DNA of 5,020 nucleotides from Betaproteobacteria bacterium. GTDB lineage: Bacteria > Pseudomonadota > Gammaproteobacteria > Burkholderiales > SG8-39. Both the position numbers and the translations under genes were made by a program. Shown one piece after another: positions 1 to 5,020 of this stretch; the stretch's first letter is position 1; each line of letters begins with the position of its first letter. The notes beneath the pieces were generated by a model, which made no database searches, was not told where the DNA came from, and saw only the letters and a list, made by a program, of their open reading frames with translations. The DNA lies in the NCBI GenBank assembly GCA_009693435.1, contig SHXF01000179.1, forward strand, positions 1 through 5,020, read 5' to 3'.

Positions 1-10
1 ACGATCCGTC

Positions 11-245
11 ATGGCTGGCCTTTCGGGGCGATGGTTTGGCTGTCTGCTAACAACCATCCTATCAATCCTTGGGTCGGCCACCCCTGCCTATTCAAACACT
101 TACACCGCCGCTTCTATCGCTGCGAACCTAAAGTAAGTGCCATTCGCCCATAGGGGGCACGCCCGAATCCTTCGCCGCCCACTTCGAAAGAGAAATCGCG
201 AAGTACGTTCTTGCAGTCAAAACCGCTGGTCTCAAGTCCGAATAA
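11..245 (+). pseudogene. Remnant of a Bug-family (TTT-type) solute receptor, internally deleted and frame-disrupted
   Basis: The ATG at 11 opens 41 codons that look like a secretion signal: Arg7, a hydrophobic core (residues 9-21, CLLTTILSILGSA), and a possible cleavage region around TPAYS. A TAA stop follows at 134-136. A different frame, open from 132 to the TAA at 243-245, encodes IGGTPESFAAHFEREIAKY and ends in VKTAGLKSE. This is the typical Bug C-terminus, a G-x-TP-E-x-FAA motif followed by an amphipathic helix. It is homologous in layout to the end of the intact Bug protein in this window (PTSPEVAAMLMKEELEKYER, then AQLAGLKR). A Bug protein normally has about 320 residues, so some 250 central codons are missing and the two ends are out of frame. 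The residues just before the junction (AASIAANLK, then VSAIRP in a third frame) may also be degraded C-terminal sequence. Inference: an inactivated receptor gene that once preceded the downstream hydroxylase gene. The family call on the C-terminal piece is fairly firm; assigning the leader to the same gene is less so. Confidence 0.6.
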
Positions 246-271
246 GGGATCTTTGCATCAACAACCTTGAA

Positions 272-508
272 GTGCACGTGAGAAGCAGCATTCCATTCAC
301 GGATGCTGCCGACGTGCTGGAGAGGCTTTCGGCCGCTCCCGGCTCCAGCCTGCGTTCCATCCCGGATGGAAGAACGATGCTTCGAATAGACTCGATCGAG
401 GAGTTGAACGAAGTGTTCGCGAGCAGCGTGTCATTTCTCAGGGCCAACTCGGCGTTCACGGCATCGGCAGGGCCAAGGGTCTCTGTAGAGTGCATGGAGG
501 AAAGATGA
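272..508 (+). CDS. Possible small hypothetical protein (weak)
   Basis: A reading frame with the same phase as the upstream GTG at 137 ends at TGA 506-508, immediately before the hydroxylase ATG at 510. From the GTG codons at 272 or 278 it would give a 76-78 residue peptide. Its composition looks protein-like: an acidic/hydrophobic stretch DAADVLERLSAAPG, then RTMLRIDSIEELNEVFASS. I do not recognise a family. No good ribosome binding site precedes 272 or 278, and third-position G/C bias is weaker than in the neighbouring genes. It could be a real small gene coupled to the hydroxylase, the tail of a decayed gene or chance. The hydroxylase ribosome binding site lies inside its last codons. Low confidence. 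Confidence 0.2.
   Translation: MHVRSSIPFTDAADVLERLSAAPGSSLRSIPDGRTMLRIDSIEELNEVFASSVSFLRANSAFTASAGPRVSVECMEER
496..500 (+). promoter_or_regulatory. Ribosome binding site of the flavin hydroxylase gene
   Basis: GGAGG lies 9 bases before the ATG at 510. It fixes that start over the out-of-frame ATG at 505, which gives only eight codons before a stop. Confidence 0.8.
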
Positions 509-509
509 C

Positions 510-1676
510 ATGGGTTCAAAAGAAATCCTGATCGCCGGAGGCGGGATCGGTGGTATTGCAGCCGCACTCGCCCTCGCCCGGAAGGGCCTGCACGTACGCG
601 TACTTGAAAAGGCCCCGGAATTCAGCGAGATCGGTTACGGCATCCAGATGGGACCGAACGGGGCCAAGATGTTCGACCGGCTCGGGGTACTCGCCGCGCT
701 CGAGCCACACTCGGTCTACCCCGACGCCCTGATCCTGGTCGACGCGCTCGATAACACCGAGATCACGCGCATTTCGCTGGGTGCTAGTTACCTGGCGCGC
801 TACAAGTACCGCTATTTCGCGATTCACCGCCGCGATTTGCACGGCGAACTGATCAAGGCCTGCCAGGCACACGAAAACGTGGTGCTGGAGGCATCCCGCG
901 GATTGGTCCGATTCGAGGCGCACAAAGACGGTGTCGTGGTCCACTGCGAGAACGGTGGCGCATACGAAGGCGCGGCTTTGATCGGCGCCGACGGTCTGTG
1001 GTCGCCAACGCGTGCGGCGGTGGTCGGGGACGGCCAGGCGCGACTGGCCGGCCACTACGTGTACCGTGGCGTCGTTCCGATCGAGGACATTGCGGATACG
1101 TCGCGTGCCAATTCGGTGACGGTCTGGTGCGGTCCGAGGCTGCACCTGGTCCAGTACCGCCTCCGCGCCGGCACGGTGATGAACAACGTGGCGACCATCG
1201 TCAGTAAACGCTTCGAGGAAGGCGCGGCGGATGCCGGCACGCCGGATGAACTCGATGAGATATTTGCCTGCGTGCATCCTCGAGTGCACGAGATGCTGCG
1301 CTACGTTTCCCGGGACCGCAACTGGGTCCTGCATGACCGTGACCCGGTCACCAACTGGACAATGGGTAGGGTCACCCTGCTTGGCGACGCCGCGCATCCG
1401 ACGCTGCAGTACATGGCGCAGGGCGCCAACATGGCGATCGAGGATGCCGTGGTGCTTGCCGACAAAATCGCGGCCGCAGGCGGCGACCATCACGCGGCAT
1501 TTATCGCCTACCAGGGCGAACGGATGAATCGCTCGGCGCGGGTGGTGCTAACGTCGCGCTTTTTCGGCGACTTCGTTCACGTCGGCGGTGGCGCGCGCCT
1601 GTTGCGCAATGAACTTGGACGACAGCGCGACCCGGACAATTCCTGGGAAGTGGACTGGCTGTGCAAGGGAATTTAG
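510..1676 (+). CDS. FAD-dependent aromatic hydroxylase, 3-hydroxybenzoate 6-hydroxylase-like
   Basis: A class A flavoprotein monooxygenase of 388 residues, about the usual length. It probably uses NAD(P)H and O2 to hydroxylate a phenolic acid in the cytoplasm. Visible motifs are the dinucleotide-binding GGGIGG (residues 10-15) with Glu33 ending the second strand for FAD ribose, the HRRDLH segment (106-111), the DG motif GADGLWSPTR (159-168), and the GD motif GRVTLLGDAAHP (286-297, Asp293) followed by LQYMAQGANMAIEDA (299-313). His212 and Gln300 sit where I recall the catalytic His213 and Gln301 of Rhodococcus 3-hydroxybenzoate 6-hydroxylase. The ending DPDNSWEVDWL also resembles that family. 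These points favour a gentisate-forming enzyme over a salicylate 1-hydroxylase, but substrate is inferred. An Arg (217) follows Tyr216 where I expect Pro in the LVQYP stretch of relatives. There is no signal peptide. The start is supported by GGAGG nine bases upstream. The gene follows the dead Bug remnant and converges on the decarboxylase-like gene. Confidence 0.9.
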   Translation: MGSKEILIAGGGIGGIAAALALARKGLHVRVLEKAPEFSEIGYGIQMGPNGAKMFDRLGVLAALEPHSVYPDALILVDALDNTEITRISLGASYLARYKYRYFAIHRRDLHGELIKACQAHENVVLEASRGLVRFEAHKDGVVVHCENGGAYEGAALIGADGLWSPTRAAVVGDGQARLAGHYVYRGVVPIEDIADTSRANSVTVWCGPRLHLVQYRLRAGTVMNNVATIVSKRFEEGAADAGTPDELDEIFACVHPRVHEMLRYVSRDRNWVLHDRDPVTNWTMGRVTLLGDAAHPTLQYMAQGANMAIEDAVVLADKIAAAGGDHHAAFIAYQGERMNRSARVVLTSRFFGDFVHVGGGARLLRNELGRQRDPDNSWEVDWLCKGI

Positions 1677-1712
1677 GCGGGCCGATACACGTTTCGTACC
1701 GTCCGTTTCGAC

Positions 1713-1739
1713 TTTCGACAGCTCACTGGCTTGTCGAAA
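1713..1739. terminator. Inverted repeat between convergent genes, possible weak bidirectional terminator
   Basis: TTTCGACA (1713-1720) and TGTCGAAA (1732-1739) form a perfect 8-base-pair stem with an 11-base loop. It sits in the 66-base gap between the stop of the plus-strand hydroxylase and the stop of the minus-strand decarboxylase-like gene. No T-run follows on either strand, so it does not match a classical Rho-independent terminator. Position is the main argument. Confidence 0.35.
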
Positions 1740-1742
1740 TGT

Positions 1743-2735
1743 CTACTGCTCCAGCGTACCCGGAGCAAACATTTCCTCGAGTTTCATCCGTCGTGGAGTC
1801 AGACCCTGCTCGTGAGAATACTGCGCGGCGGTTTCCAGAACCAGGCGATTGGCTTTCACGCCATGGCGGATCAGCGGCGTCGCAAGCGCGGCCTTTGCGC
1901 CTTCGCCCAGCAGACCTGCGGCGATGTGGTTGTCGGGATGCTCCAGTCGCTCGCATTCGGCGATCGCGTTGGCCCGATCGAATGCTTTCATCAGATTCAG
2001 GATGATCCAGGGATGCTTCTCCGCCAGTTCGCGGCGGATCACCATCCCATGGTTGATCGGCATGACGCCGGTCTTCCTGAAATAGCGCACCCCTTCGGCC
2101 ACCGGATCGGGAAACAGCGGCTTGATGTCCGGATGGTGCCACAGGTCGGCCGAGCTACGGTCCAGCATGTTCGGCTGACCGATATACAGGAGCACGGCCT
2201 GCAATTCTCCGGACAGCATCATGCTGCCGATATTTTTCTCGACCGGTATCTGATGGATGATCACGCCTTTGGGGGGTGCGAAGCCGACCGCGCCCCGGTG
2301 GCTGTGACTGGGGATGCGCTCCATCCAGTATTCCATGTCGCTCGGCCTGACGCCGAATTCGTGCTGCAGCACCCCGCGCGCCCACAGCGCCGCAGTCTGC
2401 TGGTATTCCGGCACACCGACCCGCTTGCCTTTGAGGTCCTCGGGGCGCTCGATGCCGGCATCGCGACGCACCAGAATGGTCGAATGAAAAAAATATCGCG
2501 TTGTGAAAATCGGCAAGCCGACCCAGCGCGCGTCGCCCTGCGAGTTCGCCATCATCAGGGTGGAGAAGGACATTTCGGACACATCGAAATCCGCGAACTT
2601 GAGTTGCCGCCAGAACAGCTCGGAAGGAAATACCGTGCTCGCGATGAAATCGATGCCGTCAGCCCTGGCCCGGCCGTCGAATATCGGCCAGGTTCGAGGA
2701 TTGGGCGCCATGCCGATGGAAAGTTGAATGTTCAT
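1743..2735 (-). CDS. 4,5-dihydroxyphthalate decarboxylase-like protein (periplasmic-binding-protein fold)
   Basis: A 330-residue protein, close to the length of Pht5-type 4,5-dihydroxyphthalate decarboxylases, which convert 4,5-dihydroxyphthalate to protocatechuate. It shows the family's run of motifs: an N-terminal strand LSIGMAPNPRTWPIFDGR (5-22), FDVSEMSFSTL (50-60), PIFTTRYFFHSTILV (75-89), PEDLKGKRVGVPEYQQTAAL (98-117), and KTGVMPINHGMVIRRELAEK (221-240) followed by HPWIILNLMKAF. The fold is shared with ABC-type substrate-binding proteins (NMT1/THI5-like). There is no signal peptide, which fits a cytoplasmic enzyme rather than a transport receptor. It is the last gene of the minus-strand group, starting 47 bases after the diiron-like gene. 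The ribosome binding site is weak (GCGGGAT region), but the ATG agrees with the family N-terminus. Family membership is well supported. The actual substrate is not: many members of this group are annotated this way without biochemical proof. Confidence 0.8.
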   Translation of the reverse strand: MNIQLSIGMAPNPRTWPIFDGRARADGIDFIASTVFPSELFWRQLKFADFDVSEMSFSTLMMANSQGDARWVGLPIFTTRYFFHSTILVRRDAGIERPEDLKGKRVGVPEYQQTAALWARGVLQHEFGVRPSDMEYWMERIPSHSHRGAVGFAPPKGVIIHQIPVEKNIGSMMLSGELQAVLLYIGQPNMLDRSSADLWHHPDIKPLFPDPVAEGVRYFRKTGVMPINHGMVIRRELAEKHPWIILNLMKAFDRANAIAECERLEHPDNHIAAGLLGEGAKAALATPLIRHGVKANRLVLETAAQYSHEQGLTPRRMKLEEMFAPGTLEQ

Positions 2736-2782
2736 GCCGGATCCCGCCTGTGCGAACGGTGCGCGTGTAACGCTGTTGCGGC

Positions 2783-3580
2783 CTATGCCGTCAACCCGGC
2801 CTTCTCATAGTCAAATCGGACAGGCTCGATCTCGCCCCGAAAAATCGCGTCGATGCGCTGCTGCGGCAGCGGATGGCTGAACTGGGCGTTGCGCATCAGG
2901 ATGCGCTGCCGCATCTGTTCGACGACCAGAGCTTCCATCTGCTGCCAGTCGGCCTCGCCCATGCCCGCCATCTCGATTCCAGCGATTCCCTTCAGCATGT
3001 GCCCGAACTCGTCCTCGTACACCAGCGCGCAGGCCGCTGCGATCTTTTCTTCGTTGCCGCCCCGGCCCTTCAGCTTCATGCCTTCGGAGAACAGGGTGCA
3101 GTAGCCGCCCTCGGTGAAACGGGTGGCGCGCCGTCCGATGTCGCCGAATTTTTCGTAATGCGCCCTGGCCGTAGCCGTTCGCAAATCGTCCTCGGGCCAG
3201 CCCTCGAGGTCATGCGGGTTCATTTTCGGCGTGCCGGCAGGGCGTATCGCGTCATAGACGTTGGCGAATGCGCAGTAATGAGAATACTCGGCATGGAGTG
3301 TTTCCACGACTGACAGGATCTCTTCGCGGTCGACGGAAATGTCTATCTGGGGCCCCGCTGCCAGCAGGTTCTTGAGGGACCCGAAAAACACGCCGCCTAC
3401 GTCGTACTTGCTCACGCCCGAACCCCAGAATTCCTTGAAGCATTGGCCTGCGATCCATCGAAGATCTGTCTGCGCGGTTCGCACCGGCGACGTCCAGTAG
3501 GTATGGACCACTTCTGCTTCGCCAGCCCATAGTGGCGCGGCTACAGACACCAAGTGTTCGATGCGCGAATCAACGCTCAT
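2783..3580 (-). CDS. Uncharacterised protein with ferritin-like diiron signature
   Basis: I do not recognise a named family. From the preferred ATG the protein has 265 residues. Numbering here counts from an upstream in-frame TTG at 3613; subtract 11 for the preferred start. Two ExxH motifs stand in predicted helices: E109-YSH112 in ETLHAEYSHYCAFANVYD and E202-FGH205 in ALVYEDEFGHMLKGI. Glu168 (RFTEGGYCTLF) lies 34 residues before E202, the spacing seen in soluble diiron carboxylate enzymes. Asp71 lies 38 residues before E109, matching the helix-A spacing I recall for plant stearoyl-ACP desaturase; Glu61 is an alternative. The pattern acid, ExxH, Glu, ExxH is that of a four-helix diiron oxidase or oxygenase. 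No signal peptide or membrane segment is seen, so it is probably cytoplasmic. Start choice: GGAG nine bases before ATG 3580. ATG 3595 and TTG 3613 lack a comparable site. Its neighbours suggest oxidation of an aromatic or carboxylate substrate. The gene is certain; the diiron assignment is inference. Confidence 0.8.
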   Translation of the reverse strand: MSVDSRIEHLVSVAAPLWAGEAEVVHTYWTSPVRTAQTDLRWIAGQCFKEFWGSGVSKYDVGGVFFGSLKNLLAAGPQIDISVDREEILSVVETLHAEYSHYCAFANVYDAIRPAGTPKMNPHDLEGWPEDDLRTATARAHYEKFGDIGRRATRFTEGGYCTLFSEGMKLKGRGGNEEKIAAACALVYEDEFGHMLKGIAGIEMAGMGEADWQQMEALVVEQMRQRILMRNAQFSHPLPQQRIDAIFRGEIEPVRFDYEKAGLTA

Positions 3581-3589
3581 GAGAGGCTG

Positions 3590-3593
3590 CTCC
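3590..3593 (-). promoter_or_regulatory. Ribosome binding site deciding the start of the diiron-like gene
   Basis: On the minus strand GGAG is followed by nine bases and ATG at 3580. The alternative in-frame ATG at 3595 overlaps this site, and the TTG at 3613 has no purine-rich stretch at the right distance. Confidence 0.5.
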
Positions 3594-3665
3594 ATGTCAT
3601 ATTTAAAAACCAACCATAGGCGAGTGCGATTGGCGCAACCATGTTAGCCCGAGTCCGATCTGAAC

Positions 3666-3700
3666 GCTGCATCGCATTTCCCGCGATCGGGAATTGCAGC
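3666..3700 (-). other. Intergenic hairpin between the Bug receptor and diiron-like genes
   Basis: Two nested inverted repeats share an axis. The outer one is GCTGCA (3666-3671) with TGCAGC (3695-3700). The inner one is TTCCCG (3678-3683) with CGGGAA (3688-3693), closed by a four-base loop. The arms are separated by six bases on one side and one on the other. The element lies in the 170-base gap 3581-3750, which holds no other gene I can support and no strong promoter by eye. No T-run follows on the minus strand. It may be an mRNA stability or processing hairpin, a weak terminator for the Bug transcript or an operator. Confidence 0.4.
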
Positions 3701-3750
3701 GGCACTAATGACGCGATCCAGCGCGGTTGGCACCGGAGGCATGTTTACCC

Positions 3751-4746
3751 TTATCGCTTCAGCCCCGCGAGTTGCGCGGCGCGCTCGTACTTCTCCAACT
3801 CTTCCTTCATCAGCATCGCGGCCACTTCGGGTGATGTCGGCGTCGCTTCCAGGGCAAAACCCCGGAAGCGTTCCACCACTGACGGGTGCTTTAACGCCGC
3901 ATGCACGGCGCCATTCAATTTCGTCACCACCGCCATGGGTGTCCCGGCCGGCGCCAGCATCGCGAAACTGCCGGGGAAATCCATGCCCTCCACGCCGAAT
4001 TCGGCGAATGTCGGGACGTCGCTTGCCAGGGGCGATCGCTTCGAGAGCGCCGCTGCGAGCAGGTTCATGGTTCCCTGTTTTACGTACGCGGTGATTGGCG
4101 GCATGCCTTGAAACGAAATGGCTATCTGCCCGGACAGCAGCGCCGGGATGACCTCGCTCGCCCCCTTGTAGGGGATGTGCTCCAGCTGCAAGCCGGAGCG
4201 CGACTTGAACACTTCCATCATGAGATGCTGGATGCTTCCGACCCCGGGCGTGCCGTAGTTGAACTTGCCCGGATTGGCCTTTGCAAGGGTAATGAACTCA
4301 GGGAGGTTCGACGTGTTGAGGCTCGATCGCACGACCAGATAGATCGAGACCCGGGCGAGCATGCTGATCGGCTGAAAGTCTCGTGTTGCGTTGTAGGGGA
4401 TGTTCTTTTGCAGCACGGGCTGCACCGCCCACTGTCCCGAATCGCAGACGCACACGACATAGCCGTCGGGCTGGGATTTCACCAGCATATCGGCGCCAAG
4501 CAGTCCCCCTGCGCCGGGACGGTTGTCGACAATGAAGGGCTGCCCCAGGTCTTCTGCCAGGCGTTGCCCGATCGCCCGGGCGGTCGTGTCCGGGCCCCCG
4601 CCAGGTACGAATGGCACGATAACCCGCACTGATCGAGACGGGTAGGCGGCGGACTCCTGACTGATAGCGAGACGCGAAAGCGGAAGGCAGGATGCGATAG
4701 CAACTATCGCCAGCCACGCGACACCATTCAGCTTGTAGGGGCTAAT
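3751..4746 (-). CDS. Bug-family (TTT-type) periplasmic solute-binding receptor, probable ATT start
   Basis: A 331-residue extracytoplasmic receptor, the typical length. Such proteins bind organic acids for tripartite tricarboxylate transporters, or act as orphan sensors; no membrane subunits are in this window. Family motifs are YPSRSVRVIVPFVPGGGPD (35-53), VDNRPGAGG (73-81), KSQPDGY (90-96), YGTPGVGSIQHL (164-175), HIPYKGASEVIPALLSGQI (190-208) and SPLASDVPTFAEFG (238-251). The first canonical start, GTG at 4629, would begin at residue 40 and lose the signal peptide and first strand. Upstream in frame is a secretion signal: Lys5, a hydrophobic run GVAWLAIVAIAS (8-19), then SRLAISQESAAYPSRS. 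No ATG, GTG or TTG occurs in that frame back into the preceding gene. GGGAG six bases before an ATT codon (4744-4746) makes ATT the best start. IASC (17-20) also resembles a lipobox, so it may be a lipoprotein; cleavage near AIS-Q is the alternative. It begins 16 bases after the VOC gene stop, suggesting co-transcription. Confidence 0.88.
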   Translation of the reverse strand: MSPYKLNGVAWLAIVAIASCLPLSRLAISQESAAYPSRSVRVIVPFVPGGGPDTTARAIGQRLAEDLGQPFIVDNRPGAGGLLGADMLVKSQPDGYVVCVCDSGQWAVQPVLQKNIPYNATRDFQPISMLARVSIYLVVRSSLNTSNLPEFITLAKANPGKFNYGTPGVGSIQHLMMEVFKSRSGLQLEHIPYKGASEVIPALLSGQIAISFQGMPPITAYVKQGTMNLLAAALSKRSPLASDVPTFAEFGVEGMDFPGSFAMLAPAGTPMAVVTKLNGAVHAALKHPSVVERFRGFALEATPTSPEVAAMLMKEELEKYERAAQLAGLKR

Positions 4747-4752
4747 GTCGTT

Positions 4753-4757
4753 CTCCC
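4753..4757 (-). promoter_or_regulatory. Ribosome binding site in front of the ATT start
   Basis: GGGAG on the minus strand, six bases before the ATT at 4746 and wholly inside the 16-base gap after the VOC gene stop. It is the only good site near the Bug signal-peptide coding region. Confidence 0.65.
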
Positions 4758-4762
4758 GGAGA

Positions 4763-5020
4763 CTAGGATGAAACAGCCAGTGCGTTCTTGTGCGAATTCC
4801 AACGCAGCAGTTCTTCCGCCGCGTGCCTGGCGGAACCCTCCACGTCGAGTTCGCGATTCACGGCGAGCTCAAGCCGGTTGCCGCTGGGGTCGAAGAAATA
4901 GATGGAGTAAAGGGTCGATGAGCCAAGCTTGGGACCGTCCACCTCGATTCCGTTTTCCTCCAGCTTCGCCTGCATCCGGTGCAGCGTTTCCATGTCCGCG
5001 ACTTCCAGCGCCAGGTGCTG
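4763..5020 (-). CDS. VOC superfamily protein (glyoxalase/extradiol dioxygenase-like), C-terminal part
   Basis: The reading frame enters from the right edge of the window without a start; 85 C-terminal residues are present and the stop is TAG. It is a vicinal-oxygen-chelate module. QHLALEVAD starts a metal-binding strand with His2 of the visible fragment. A helix METLHRMQAKLEENGIEV follows, then STLYSIYFFDPSGNRLELAV with Glu51 as the expected metal ligand. These His and Glu positions are the two ligands normally given by the second beta-alpha-beta-beta-beta module. The internal ATG at 4993 is not the start, because homologous sequence continues upstream of it. VOC proteins include glyoxalase I, catechol-type extradiol dioxygenases and resistance proteins. 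The fragment cannot tell them apart, although the aromatic-catabolism neighbourhood fits a dioxygenase or an isomerase. It is probably the first visible gene of a leftward operon, 16 bases ahead of the Bug receptor. The tail after the Glu (ARHAAEELLRWNSH) is an extra helix without motif. Confidence 0.82.
   Translation of the reverse strand, partial: QHLALEVADMETLHRMQAKLEENGIEVDGPKLGSSTLYSIYFFDPSGNRLELAVNRELDVEGSARHAAEELLRWNSHKNALAVSS

Noticed and set aside
594..603. Perfect palindrome GTACGCGTAC
   Set aside because: It lies inside the well-conserved N-terminal coding region of the hydroxylase, and a single ten-base palindrome is explained by codon choice.
516..1493. Long minus-strand open frame (325 codons) opposite the hydroxylase gene
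   Set aside because: It lies wholly antisense to a gene with clear FAD motifs. Its product is rich in Arg, His, Val and Asp with no motif, as expected from the complement of GC-biased codons.
1743..2735. Reading the Pht5-like protein as an ABC transporter substrate-binding protein
   Set aside because: It shares the fold, but it has no signal peptide or lipobox, and its motifs match the dihydroxyphthalate decarboxylase group better.
1731..2810. Plus-strand open frame of 359 codons, longer than the gene it overlaps
   Set aside because: It is opposite the decarboxylase-like gene, whose family motifs run along its full length. The plus-strand product shows no domain and is an antisense shadow.
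3751..4629. Bug receptor starting at GTG 4629
   Set aside because: This start removes the signal peptide and the conserved YPSRS segment that precede the first beta strand, and it lacks a ribosome binding site.
3901..4632. Plus-strand open frame of 243 codons opposite the Bug receptor
   Set aside because: The opposite strand carries continuous Bug motifs. This frame has no motif and an Arg/His-rich composition.

Overview
The window looks like a fragment of a GC-rich proteobacterial chromosome, most likely a betaproteobacterium of the Burkholderiales. The reasons are strong G/C at third codon positions and the presence of tripartite-tricarboxylate-type (Bug) solute receptors, which are greatly expanded in that group, beside aromatic-catabolism genes. 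This placement is an inference from gene content; no rRNA, tRNA, CRISPR array or recognisable insertion sequence is visible.

Plus-strand part. Positions 11-245 hold the wreck of a Bug receptor gene: a signal-peptide-like start that soon hits a stop, then the last ~33 codons of a Bug protein in another frame, with the ~250-codon middle gone. Positions 246-509 have no recognised gene, only a weakly supported short reading frame (272-508) and the ribosome binding site of the next gene. Positions 510-1676 encode a complete FAD-dependent aromatic hydroxylase resembling 3-hydroxybenzoate 6-hydroxylase (gentisate-forming). A short inverted repeat (1713-1739) separates it from the convergent minus-strand genes.

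Minus-strand part, read from the right edge leftwards. A VOC (glyoxalase/extradiol dioxygenase-like) protein runs off the window end (4763-5020). Only 16 bases later comes an intact Bug receptor (3751-4746) whose best start is the rare codon ATT. A ~170-base gap carrying a hairpin follows. Then comes a protein of unknown family with two ExxH motifs spaced as in ferritin-like diiron enzymes (2783-3580), and 47 bases later a 4,5-dihydroxyphthalate decarboxylase-like protein (1743-2735). Same orientation and short gaps suggest VOC-Bug and diiron-decarboxylase transcription pairs, possibly one operon.

Working model (inference): a catabolic island for an aromatic acid. The Bug protein would capture a carboxylate in the periplasm, the diiron and VOC proteins would oxidise or rearrange it, the Pht5-like enzyme would decarboxylate it, and the flavin hydroxylase would hydroxylate a phenolic acid towards ring cleavage. 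The substrate cannot be read from the sequence. The most novel element is the diiron-like protein, and the most checkable oddities are the ATT start and the gutted Bug gene.
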